A stretch of 12,020 bases of DNA from CAZEWZ01 sp964516765 (lineage in GTDB: Bacteria > Bacteroidota > Bacteroidia > Flavobacteriales > UBA7430), in the NCBI GenBank assembly GCA_964516765.1, contig CAZEWZ010000034.1, forward strand, positions 1 to 12,020, in the 5' to 3' direction. Shown piece after piece: positions 1 to 7,391 of the stretch. A program made the translations under genes and the position numbers. The notes beneath the pieces were generated by a model, which worked only from the letters and a program-made list of their open reading frames with translations, was not told the origin of the DNA and did not search any database. How positions within the stretch are numbered: the first letter of the stretch is position 1; each line of letters starts with the position of its first letter.

Positions 1-51
1 AACTAATTTGTTATTACATATAAATAATCTCTTTATTTAATAGAAAATAAA

Positions 52-59
52 TACATTTG
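52..59 (+). promoter_or_regulatory. Putative Bacteroidota -7 promoter box (TACATTTG)
   Basis: TACATTTG fits the TAnnTTTG -7 consensus of Bacteroidota housekeeping promoters. It sits 16 bases before the ATG at 75, so transcription would begin near 65 and leave a very short leader. No convincing -33 TTG/TTTG lies 19-21 bases upstream, so the call rests on one element. The box contains the TTG that would otherwise be the most upstream start codon of the next gene, which argues against that start. Confidence 0.4.
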
Positions 60-74
60 AAAAATTACAGTTAT

Positions 75-3000
75 ATGACTAGCAAAAATAAAATCAATGT
101 ATTTCCATTAAGTCAAAAGATGATCTCGAAACTTTCAAAGAGTGCTAATCATCCATTTGGTTTCATTTTACTTATGTGCATTCTCTTTTTATCAAACTTC
201 AATGCAAACGCACAAATAAATAACGCTCAAAGATCAGGTTTTACATGGATCTCAACAGAAAATATAGTCGACACAACTTTCGGATATGGATATTCAATGT
301 ACAGTGCAGCTTGGCCTATATTTAAGAACTATCCAGGACCAAATGAGTTTCAAATGGGACTAGGTAGTAGTTGGCTCACCACACAACACACAGGAAATGA
401 ACCCGAACAATTTTACACCACAATAGAAGGTGGACTTGGATGGTGGCATGACACACGATTCGGTACAGAAATACCCAAATTTATTATGGGCGGTGTTTCT
501 TACAATTTCTATGCATGGGCAAATGGACCTGGTGCTGGGAAAACTGGGATGCTATCAAATGGCCAAAGAGACTGGAGCGAGCCTGGCGGAAAATATGGAG
601 TCGCACAGTTATCTAACACATTACTTTGGGCTCCTGATGGATTAAATATGGCGCAAAGTTTAAATGGTGAAATGCTAGGTTACGGCTGGACTCCTCTTCC
701 TCTCACCGAGATTATGTCTCAAACCAATGGATATGAGATCGAAACAGGAAATCAATGTTGGACATTATTTTTGAATTCAACTAATTTCAAAGGGCCAGTT
801 GCTTTCTTCTTACCCACATTCTGGACTAAGCCCGTCATTGAAAACCCATCGTTAGAAGGTTTATTTTTAGATTCAAGACCCTCTAATCCGAATGTTGGCC
901 TCGGGATGGAACACGCTCAGTCACCCGCATTAATATCAGAAGATAGTCAAGGAAATAAGTATGCAAAAATAGAAAGATTGCAATTCCCGACCAGTAACCA
1001 AGACAATTCGATGATTTTAAATCAATTTTCTGTGTATTCTAAAAATGCACTATGGAATAACATGGAAGCATGGTTTAATGGTGGAAATGTTGTCTCTACA
1101 GAATTAAATCTAGCAGGAACAAACATTGTCCCCTTTATCAATAATGGGGGATCAATGATGGGAGAGATTTCTGAAACTGGTTCAGGTGAGATTGACCACC
1201 CAATCAATTTGAGTTATATCGACAATATTCAGCAAAATGAAAACATTATGGGTTACCAATTTAACCTAGAAAATGTTTACCAGGAAAATAACAACTTTAT
1301 TCTGCCAGAATACTTTGAACTAAACCCAAATAATGAATGGCAAGCCATCACAGAAGATGTGGTTCCTCTGTCGACAAATCTTGTTAGTTCTGATGTACCT
1401 AGTTCACCAAGAAGTGAGATAGCTTACCTTACTCCTTTAGATCCAGAATGTCAATGGCAAGATCCAAACGGCCCTTGGAGTAGTCCTGGACCATCTGCAG
1501 GCCCCTTTCAAGTAGATATGGGGGACGGCTCAACACTCACCTATTATTGGTATCGCTTTGTGGACCAGCCTGCAATTATTCATGCCAATCTTTCTGATAA
1601 TATTAGAGAGCTCTTGCAAACTAGAGTGGAACTGATACATACTAATTGGAACCATTCTCAAGAGTACCTAGCAGATCCTCAAATTGGAAAGCTTGCGACA
1701 TTAGACCCACAAAATATCGTCCAGCCTCCTTTGGGCCTCGAAATCGGTTATGTGCCGATTGTAACAAAGCAAGCAAAAACAGAAAGTAAAATACGCGTTT
1801 TTGTATTAGCTGGGCAATCAAATATGGAAGGCTTTGGTACTGTAGAAGACTCAGAGAATGATCCGGGAAGCTTAACAGATGTAATACAAAACGACGAAGA
1901 AGGAAATTGGTCAGAAATTGGAGAACTAGAGAATTGGAATTCACTTGACAACGCATATTTGTATTTTGCAAATAATGGTGACACAATCAAAACTAATGTA
2001 ACTGTTGGACAAGGAAATGATCCTAATTTAATTGGAGCAGAGCTCATGTTTGCTTACCAGCTTGATGAATATTATGAGGATCCCGTATTAATTATAAAGA
2101 CAGCATGGGGAGGTAAAAATCTTGCTGTTGACTTCCGCCCTCCATCAGCTGGAGGTGAAACAGGTGAATACTACAATAAGATGATTGAAACAATTCAAGA
2201 AGTAACTCAAAATCTAACTGAAGAATTCCCAAATATCGGAAGTGAAGATTTTGAAATTTCAGGATTTACTTGGTTTCAGGGATGGAATGATGGCGCATCT
2301 GAAAGCTTTCTTAATGAATATGAAAGTAATCTATATCATTTAGTAAATGATGTAAGAAATGATCTAGATAGTCCTGAACTCCCTGTTGTAATTGCAAATT
2401 CCGGCCATGGTGGGTTCGCTTTTACAAGCGATGGATGGGTTCAGGATATGCAGAATATCGTTTCTCTTGCCCAAGAAAATGTTGGCTGTGATGACTTCTT
2501 GTATGGAGGTAAAGTAGGTTTTGTAGAGACAAAACAATATTATTTAGAAGCTTCTGTATCTCCATCTGATGCTGTTTATCATTATAACAACAATGCACTT
2601 TCCTATTTAAATATTGGAAAAGCAATGGGAGAAGAAATGATCTTGACTATAAATGACATGGCTTTTTGCTACACAGACTGCGTGGATCAAATTCCTCCCG
2701 GAATTGTCTCAATCGGAAATAGAGTTTGGAACGACTATAATATGGATGGAAATAACGACCCAAATGAACCAGGAATCTCAGGCGTATCTGTTTTAATCTG
2801 GGCAGATTCTGACGGGGATAACATCCCTGATTGGCAGGGATTTGGAGGTGTGGAAGTTACCGATGAAGAGGGTTACTACAATTTTTCAGGCTTGGAACCT
2901 GGTAATTACTCTGTGTTTGTTTGGCAAGTAGACAACTGGGGTCCTGGAGAGCCTCTGGAAGGATTTCAATCTACAAACGGCTTTGAGCCAAATGCTAACA

Positions 3001-3704
3001 ATGATCAAGATTTGGACAACAATGGATATGGTAGCCCTTTTTCAGATATAATGTCTGGAGTAATAACCCTTTCGTCAGATGGAGAGCCCCTTGGTGATGG
3101 TGATCCATTTAATTGCTATTTTAATTACGATGCAAGCGGAAATAATACTGTTGATTTTGGCTTCTTCAATCCAAATTTCCCAGGAGATGAGCCTGAATGT
3201 CAGATAATAGACCTGCCTTTAAGCTGGTCCACTTTTTCTACTTATATGCTACCGGTAAACATGGATTTAGAAGTCGTATTATCTCTTATTTTAGACAAAA
3301 TTATTATTGTTAAAGACTATGCAGGAAATGCTTACTTACCTGACTACCAATTTAATGGTATAGGAGTAATGCAATTAGGTCAAGGTTACCAAATAAAAAC
3401 AACTGAGACTGTTAGTATTGAAATATGCGGTGAATATGCAAGCCCACAAAATCATTTAATTAACTTAATTGCTGGATGGAATCTTCTAGGATATCTAAGA
3501 ACTGAGCCTGCAGACATAAGTGCCGTTTTAAGTGATGTAAATGACGGTGGAAATCTTATTATAGCTAAAGATTATGAAGGAAATGCATATCTACCGATGT
3601 TTGAATTTAACGGTATTGGAGATATGAAACCCGGAGAAGGTTACCAGATAAAAACTATAAATACAGATGTAATTCAGTATTTGTCAAACAACGAATCTTA
3701 CTAA
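75..3704 (+). CDS. Secreted multidomain SGNH/sialate-O-acetylesterase-like protein with SdrD_B-like domain and two C-terminal GYQIKT modules
   Basis: This 1209-residue protein is numbered from the ATG at 75. A signal peptide is visible (hydrophobic 28-40, likely cleavage after ANA46). Residues 47-570 match no family I recognise. Residues ~572-860 resemble the sialate O-acetylesterase/SASA SGNH-hydrolase family: GQSNM with nucleophile Ser582, WFQGWND at 733-739 in place of the family's WxQGE-type block, and a late D832...H836 in a YHYNNN context. The family removes O-acetyl groups from sugars; the substrate here is inferred only as an acetylated glycan. Residues ~879-1030 resemble SdrD_B repeats (IGNRVWNDYNMDG, DEEGYYNFSGLEPGNY). 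Two ~75-residue modules follow (Trp1051 and Trp1135), each with KDYxGNAYLP, FNGIG and GYQIKT. No T9SS-type C-terminal sorting signal is evident. A TTG at 57 lies inside the promoter box. An ATG at 120 gives a more normal-length signal peptide and is a real alternative start. Confidence 0.82.
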   Translation: MTSKNKINVFPLSQKMISKLSKSANHPFGFILLMCILFLSNFNANAQINNAQRSGFTWISTENIVDTTFGYGYSMYSAAWPIFKNYPGPNEFQMGLGSSWLTTQHTGNEPEQFYTTIEGGLGWWHDTRFGTEIPKFIMGGVSYNFYAWANGPGAGKTGMLSNGQRDWSEPGGKYGVAQLSNTLLWAPDGLNMAQSLNGEMLGYGWTPLPLTEIMSQTNGYEIETGNQCWTLFLNSTNFKGPVAFFLPTFWTKPVIENPSLEGLFLDSRPSNPNVGLGMEHAQSPALISEDSQGNKYAKIERLQFPTSNQDNSMILNQFSVYSKNALWNNMEAWFNGGNVVSTELNLAGTNIVPFINNGGSMMGEISETGSGEIDHPINLSYIDNIQQNENIMGYQFNLENVYQENNNFILPEYFELNPNNEWQAITEDVVPLSTNLVSSDVPSSPRSEIAYLTPLDPECQWQDPNGPWSSPGPSAGPFQVDMGDGSTLTYYWYRFVDQPAIIHANLSDNIRELLQTRVELIHTNWNHSQEYLADPQIGKLATLDPQNIVQPPLGLEIGYVPIVTKQAKTESKIRVFVLAGQSNMEGFGTVEDSENDPGSLTDVIQNDEEGNWSEIGELENWNSLDNAYLYFANNGDTIKTNVTVGQGNDPNLIGAELMFAYQLDEYYEDPVLIIKTAWGGKNLAVDFRPPSAGGETGEYYNKMIETIQEVTQNLTEEFPNIGSEDFEISGFTWFQGWNDGASESFLNEYESNLYHLVNDVRNDLDSPELPVVIANSGHGGFAFTSDGWVQDMQNIVSLAQENVGCDDFLYGGKVGFVETKQYYLEASVSPSDAVYHYNNNALSYLNIGKAMGEEMILTINDMAFCYTDCVDQIPPGIVSIGNRVWNDYNMDGNNDPNEPGISGVSVLIWADSDGDNIPDWQGFGGVEVTDEEGYYNFSGLEPGNYSVFVWQVDNWGPGEPLEGFQSTNGFEPNANNDQDLDNNGYGSPFSDIMSGVITLSSDGEPLGDGDPFNCYFNYDASGNNTVDFGFFNPNFPGDEPECQIIDLPLSWSTFSTYMLPVNMDLEVVLSLILDKIIIVKDYAGNAYLPDYQFNGIGVMQLGQGYQIKTTETVSIEICGEYASPQNHLINLIAGWNLLGYLRTEPADISAVLSDVNDGGNLIIAKDYEGNAYLPMFEFNGIGDMKPGEGYQIKTINTDVIQYLSNNESY
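3213..3686 (+). repeat. Two tandem ~75-residue GYQIKT modules at the C-terminus of the esterase-like protein
   Basis: Copy 1 spans 3213-3431 and copy 2 spans 3465-3686. Each begins with a Trp-containing strand (LSWSTFS; AGWNLLGY) and a helix-like stretch ending in VL. Each continues with I-x-[VA]KDYxGNAYLP, FNGIG and GxGYQIKT. The copies have diverged at the DNA level, so the duplication is not recent. A third copy occurs in the giant minus-strand protein at 7944-8174. I have seen this kind of module in marine Bacteroidota secreted proteins but know no function or domain name for it. Confidence 0.75.
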
Positions 3705-3718
3705 TTATAGTTATATAA

Positions 3719-3759
3719 AACCAAAAAAAACCAATTTAAAGATTAGGTTTTTTTTGGTT
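3719..3759. terminator. Bidirectional terminator hairpin between convergent genes
   Basis: AACCAAAAAAAACC (3719-3732) and GGTTTTTTTTGGTT (3746-3759) are perfect reverse complements, giving a 14-bp stem around a 13-base loop. The hairpin starts 14 bases after the plus-strand stop and lies 20 bases beyond the minus-strand stop at 3780, so it can serve both transcripts. The U-rich run lies inside the descending arm on either strand, unlike a GC stem with a trailing U-tract, so termination strength is uncertain. Confidence 0.7.
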
Positions 3760-3779
3760 ATTCTTTGCATATCTAGTGC

Positions 3780-4262
3780 TTATTTTACTTTCTTTTTAAA
3801 GGAGTCAAAAGTAATGATCTTACCATTTTCTACTTGATACCACTCTACATACGAGGTACTGTCACTAGAAGTAAAACCCGCATTTACCCAATCACCTCTG
3901 GTATTAGGCATGTCTTTACCCTCAATTAGAGAAGGTTTAACGCTATAAGCATAGTCCATAACCCAGGTGGTTTCATCAGTAGAATCACTAACCATAGTAA
4001 TAAAATCTTGAGGAGTAACAGCCTGGCCCTCTGCCATACTTATATTTGCAGAATCGGCAAAGAAAGAAGCTAATTTGGCCCAGTCTTTATTTAACCATGC
4101 TTGATCCATTTGCATAACAACATCAACAGATGACTGTGAACCCATAGAAATTGTTTGACCTTGAGAAGTCATTCCATTAGATTGAATTTCATGTGTATGA
4201 CTTTGGTCTAGACATGATGAGAGACTAAGGGATATAGTCAATAAAAGAAGGTAGTTTTTCAT
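3780..4262 (-). CDS. NTF2/SnoaL-like lipoprotein, 160 aa
   Basis: The start at 4262 gives MKNYLLLLTISLSLSSC, a lipoprotein signal with lipobox LSSC and acylated Cys17. An ATG 22 codons upstream (4328) would bury this signal and overlap the preceding gene, so it is rejected. After a polar linker (18-45), residues ~46-158 resemble the NTF2-like/SnoaL fold. The helix VDVVMQMDQAWLNKDWAKLASFF, split by the typical 'NKDW' turn, is followed by FADSANI and later strands ending YVEWYQVENGKIITFDSF. Family members range from small enzymes to ligand-binding proteins, so no reaction can be assigned. It is the last gene of the minus-strand set, 55 bases after its neighbour. A near-match to a -7 box (TATATTTA at 4283-4276) could give it a separate promoter. 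It should be membrane-anchored, facing the periplasm or the cell surface. Confidence 0.72.
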   Translation of the reverse strand: MKNYLLLLTISLSLSSCLDQSHTHEIQSNGMTSQGQTISMGSQSSVDVVMQMDQAWLNKDWAKLASFFADSANISMAEGQAVTPQDFITMVSDSTDETTWVMDYAYSVKPSLIEGKDMPNTRGDWVNAGFTSSDSTSYVEWYQVENGKIITFDSFKKKVK

Positions 4263-4317
4263 AGTTTTTTTATTGTAAATATAAAAATCTGTAACTATAA
4301 AATGAATAATATCTTCT

Positions 4318-4824
4318 CTAATTTTCAAGCTTGAGGTGCTGACTATTTTTAGAACTTGAAAATATCAGATTATGATTCATTACTCCAAATTCAATCAAAA
4401 CAATGTTTGCCTGATCTGGCTGTAATTCAGTGAAGATTGTATTCTCAACAAACAAGGATGTAATCTCACCGTTTTGATTGCACTTAATTATTTCAAAGTA
4501 AAGATACAGATCATGTAAATTTTCACTTAACTCCTTTCCAACCCAATCAAGATCAGCAGGATAATTATTAGGAGAAATTTTTAACTTCTGATTGAAATAC
4601 TGTTTAATTAATTCATCTGCAATTTTCACTTCATTATCAGAAGCAATATGCAATCTATTTATTCCTTGATCTTCCAAAGCTTGTTCCAAATCATCCACCG
4701 CAACTTTAATAGTTATTTCAATTGACTCTTTAATATGATCATAATGTAAAGTGGTATGCGTAACATGAAAATTATGGAACGATAGAAAGATCGATAAGAT
4801 GAAAACCATTAAGGGCTGGAACAT
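4318..4824 (-). CDS. DUF6702-like small exported protein, 168 aa
   Basis: The N-terminus MFQPLMVFILSIFLSFHNF is a hydrophobic export signal; an internal ATG at 4809 is an alternative start. The mature part opens with HVTHTTLHYDHIKESIEITIKVAVDDLEQAL and ends in a strand-rich region (LYLYFEI, TELQPDQANIVLIEFG). Length and order, with a His-rich first strand, 'DDLE', a YF/KLKI middle and a C-terminal Q-x-N-x-V, match my recollection of the DUF6702 family of Flavobacteriia, whose function is unknown. The start codon lies 9 bases after the stop of the M1 peptidase gene, so the two are almost certainly cotranscribed. I recall small proteins of this kind beside M1 peptidases in related genomes, which would suggest a helper role in the same compartment; that part is inference. 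Confidence 0.65.
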   Translation of the reverse strand: MFQPLMVFILSIFLSFHNFHVTHTTLHYDHIKESIEITIKVAVDDLEQALEDQGINRLHIASDNEVKIADELIKQYFNQKLKISPNNYPADLDWVGKELSENLHDLYLYFEIIKCNQNGEITSLFVENTIFTELQPDQANIVLIEFGVMNHNLIFSSSKNSQHLKLEN

Positions 4825-4833
4825 ATAATAATT

Positions 4834-7167
4834 TTATTTATCCTTAGTGAGTGATCCACTTTTTTCATTTGCTCGATTGGCTCGTTGCATCAAGTTTTCT
4901 CCCTTACTTCTATTTTGCTTATAGAGTTCGAATCTGGTGGGCTCTATTCGAGCAGGCCAATAGTTATTATCCCGATCTACATCGGCTGTTTCTAGAAATG
5001 GATCTAAAGTCACGCGACTTAATTCTTGATCTAAGATGAATACTTTCTTCACCTTTTCATCGTTTCTTTTCCATATTTCTGAAGGGATTCTTACAACCTC
5101 TTTTGTTCCGTCAATAAATTCAAATTCTAAAATAACAGGCATTACTAAACCTCCTAGATTTGAAAAATGAAGTTCATAATAATTTTCATCCCCTGCTAGG
5201 AGTTCTTTTTCTTGATCATCTAAATTATTCATGTACTCAATATATTCTTCCTTGTCTAAAATATTAGTGAGAAAGGGATCATACGTTGTATAAAAGTCGA
5301 CGGATTGTTGATCAGTTTCGTCTACTGTCTCTGAAATTAGAGTCCTATTTTTAGTATCCCCAATAAACGTATTGTTTTTCTCTTGTTTCAATTTTGCTAA
5401 AGGATTTTCTATTTCGGGGTCTGCGGTACTTACTTTAAACCAATTTACCTGATCAAGAGAAATATCTACATGGTCATTTGTATAGAACCACCCGCGCCAA
5501 AACCAATCAAGATCTACAGCACTGGCATCTTCCATTGTTCGAAAGAAATCTGCTGGAGTAGGATGTTTGAAAGCCCACCTTTCACTATAAGTTTTAAAAG
5601 AGTAATCAAATAGTTCTCTACCCATAATCGTTTCTCGCAAAATATTAAGGGCTGTTGCTGGCTTTCCATATGCGTTGTTACCAAATTGAAGTATCGACTC
5701 TGAATTAGTCATAATAGGGACAATACCACTTTTGTCAGCTTTCATATAGTCTACAATATTTTGTGCAGGACCTCTTCTAGAGGGATAATTCCTTTCGAAT
5801 TCTTGTTCGGTTAAGTATTGGACAAAAGTATTCAAACCCTCATCCATCCATGTCCACTGACGTTCATCAGAATTGATAATCATAGGAAAAAAATTATGGC
5901 CCACTTCGTGAATGATAACACCGATCATGCCATACTTTGTTCTTTTTGAATAGGTACCGTCTTCTTCTGGTCTTCCAAAATTAAAGCAAATCATAGGGTA
6001 TTCCATTCCTATTGATTTCGCATGCACTGATGTAGCCTGCGGGTAGGTGTAGTCGGTAGTGAATTTGGAATAGGTTTTAAGTGTATGAGCAACAGCTCTG
6101 GTGGAATATTGCTCCCAAAGTGGATTTCCTTCTTTGGGATAAAAACTGTAAGCCATCACAGTTTCATTGGAGATATTAACAGCCATGGCATCCCAGATGA
6201 ATTTTCTAGAGCTTGCCCATCCAAAATCACGAACATTAGTAGCTTCAAAAGTCCATGTTTTTGTTGAAGAACTTTTCTCTTTTTCGCTTTCTACAGCTTC
6301 ATCTTGGGTTACGATAATAACAGGCTCAGTAAAACTTTTTTTCGCTTTTTCCCATCGCTTAATTTGGGCTTTACTTAGAACGGAAGAGGCATTTTTCAGC
6401 TCTCCTGTAGCAGCTACAATATGATCAGAAGGAACCGTAATGCTCACTTTATAATCTCCAAAGGGAAGTGTGAATTCTCCGCTGCCTAAAAATTGTTTAT
6501 TTTGCCAACCTTCAACCTCATTATATACAGCCATTCTTGGGAAGAATTGAGCAATCGTATAAATAGCGTTGCCTTCGTCTTCAAAAAGCTCATACCCACT
6601 TCGACCGCCAATTTTCATACGATCATTTATGTTGTAAGAGTATTTTATTTTAAATGAAAAAGATTGCCCTTTTCTGAGTGGCTTGGGTAGCTCTATTCTC
6701 ATCATGGTCTTATTAACCGTATATAGTAAGTTTTTTCCATTTAAATCTGTGACTAAATCTAATTTAAATCCTCCATCAAAATTCTTTCGATCATGAATTC
6801 TTTTGATCCTTCCGAAGCTCATTTCGTTATCCATACTACTGGAAGAAGTGAGTTGGCTATCGGAATTTTTAGCACGTACATTTTGATCTAACTGAATCCA
6901 TAAATAACTCAATTCGTCAGGAGAATTATTTGTGTAAGTAACCGTTTCATCACCATTAATAGTATGATTCTCTTCATCTAATTGAACACTAATAACATAA
7001 TCAGCTTTTTGCTGATAATACTCATGCCCAGGAGCTCCACTTGCAGTTCTGTATACATTTGGAGTGGGTAGTTCCTCGTAAAGTTGTTTAAACTTACTTG
7101 TATTGGTATTTTCCTGAGATTGAAGAATTATTGGAAAAAATAACAGAATGTAAAGTGTCTTTTTCAT
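4834..7167 (-). CDS. Exported M1 family zinc metallopeptidase, 777 aa
   Basis: This is an M1 (gluzincin) aminopeptidase-like enzyme, which would remove N-terminal residues from peptides. The zinc site is complete: H420-E-V-G-H424, then 18 residues, then Glu443 (WTWMDEG), with Glu421 as general base. The exopeptidase motif usually written GAMEN reads GMEYP (387-391), a variant I associate with some secreted Bacteroidota M1 proteins. Tyr500 in NAYGKPA fits the catalytic tyrosine. The N-terminal third is the β-rich M1 domain (YVISVQLDEENHTINGDETVTYTN region). The signal peptide MKKTLYILLFFPIILQSQ supports the start at 7167; a longer reading to 7206 would run through the -7 box. There is no obvious C-terminal sorting domain, so a periplasmic or outer-membrane-associated location is likely. 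The gene leads the minus-strand set followed by the DUF6702-like and NTF2-like genes. Its peptide substrates cannot be read from the sequence. Confidence 0.9.
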   Translation of the reverse strand: MKKTLYILLFFPIILQSQENTNTSKFKQLYEELPTPNVYRTASGAPGHEYYQQKADYVISVQLDEENHTINGDETVTYTNNSPDELSYLWIQLDQNVRAKNSDSQLTSSSSMDNEMSFGRIKRIHDRKNFDGGFKLDLVTDLNGKNLLYTVNKTMMRIELPKPLRKGQSFSFKIKYSYNINDRMKIGGRSGYELFEDEGNAIYTIAQFFPRMAVYNEVEGWQNKQFLGSGEFTLPFGDYKVSITVPSDHIVAATGELKNASSVLSKAQIKRWEKAKKSFTEPVIIVTQDEAVESEKEKSSSTKTWTFEATNVRDFGWASSRKFIWDAMAVNISNETVMAYSFYPKEGNPLWEQYSTRAVAHTLKTYSKFTTDYTYPQATSVHAKSIGMEYPMICFNFGRPEEDGTYSKRTKYGMIGVIIHEVGHNFFPMIINSDERQWTWMDEGLNTFVQYLTEQEFERNYPSRRGPAQNIVDYMKADKSGIVPIMTNSESILQFGNNAYGKPATALNILRETIMGRELFDYSFKTYSERWAFKHPTPADFFRTMEDASAVDLDWFWRGWFYTNDHVDISLDQVNWFKVSTADPEIENPLAKLKQEKNNTFIGDTKNRTLISETVDETDQQSVDFYTTYDPFLTNILDKEEYIEYMNNLDDQEKELLAGDENYYELHFSNLGGLVMPVILEFEFIDGTKEVVRIPSEIWKRNDEKVKKVFILDQELSRVTLDPFLETADVDRDNNYWPARIEPTRFELYKQNRSKGENLMQRANRANEKSGSLTKDK

Positions 7168-7188
7168 AATTTTAAATAATAAGGTTTG

Positions 7189-7196
7189 CAAATATA
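7189..7196 (-). promoter_or_regulatory. Putative -7 promoter box (TATATTTG) of the M1 peptidase operon
   Basis: Read on the minus strand, TATATTTG is an exact TAnnTTTG match 21 bases upstream of the ATG at 7167. Transcription would start near 7182 with a leader of about 15 bases. The nearest TTTG upstream (7226-7223) is 26 bases away, longer than the usual 19-21, so the -33 element is not convincing. Confidence 0.45.
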
Positions 7197-7330
7197 CTAA
7201 AAACAAAAGGCGTTATGATTGACAAACTTTACTTCTATAAAAAATAGAATAACCAACAAATGATATCTTTTTTAATATTGCTCCCTTCATATGTAGTTGT
7301 GTTTCGAATAATATTAAAAAACAAGCCACA

Positions 7331-7358
7331 AAAAAGCCCACTACTAAGTGGGCTTTTT
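7331..7358 (-). terminator. Intrinsic terminator of the giant minus-strand gene
   Basis: AAAAAGCCCACT (7331-7342) and AGTGGGCTTTTT (7347-7358) form a perfect 12-bp stem with a 4-base loop, including a GCCCACT core. On the minus strand it is followed by a run of six T, the classical intrinsic layout, 33 bases after the stop codon at 7392. The remaining intergenic DNA (7197-7330) holds no gene that I can support. Confidence 0.85.
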
Positions 7359-7391
7359 ATAATAATTAAAACTCTTCTAGTTTGGCGCCTA

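Noticed and set aside
1642..2047. Two overlapping minus-strand open frames inside the esterase-like domain
   Set aside because: They are antisense to the GQSNM domain, have no recognisable motif and no promoter or spacing to support them.
3600..3704. T9SS type A C-terminal sorting domain on the esterase-like protein
   Set aside because: The end is a complete GYQIKT module followed by a short polar tail, without the usual β-strand pattern and basic terminal motif.
4263..4328. Longer N-terminus for the NTF2-like lipoprotein starting at 4328
   Set aside because: It would place 22 residues before a clear lipoprotein signal and overlap the preceding gene; the start at 4262 yields a normal lipobox.
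7168..7206. Longer N-terminus for the M1 peptidase starting at 7206
   Set aside because: It would be translated through the TATATTTG -7 box and add residues ahead of a normal signal peptide.
7223..7226. TTTG as the -33 element of the M1 operon promoter
   Set aside because: The spacing to the -7 box is 26 bases, too long for the usual Bacteroidota promoter.
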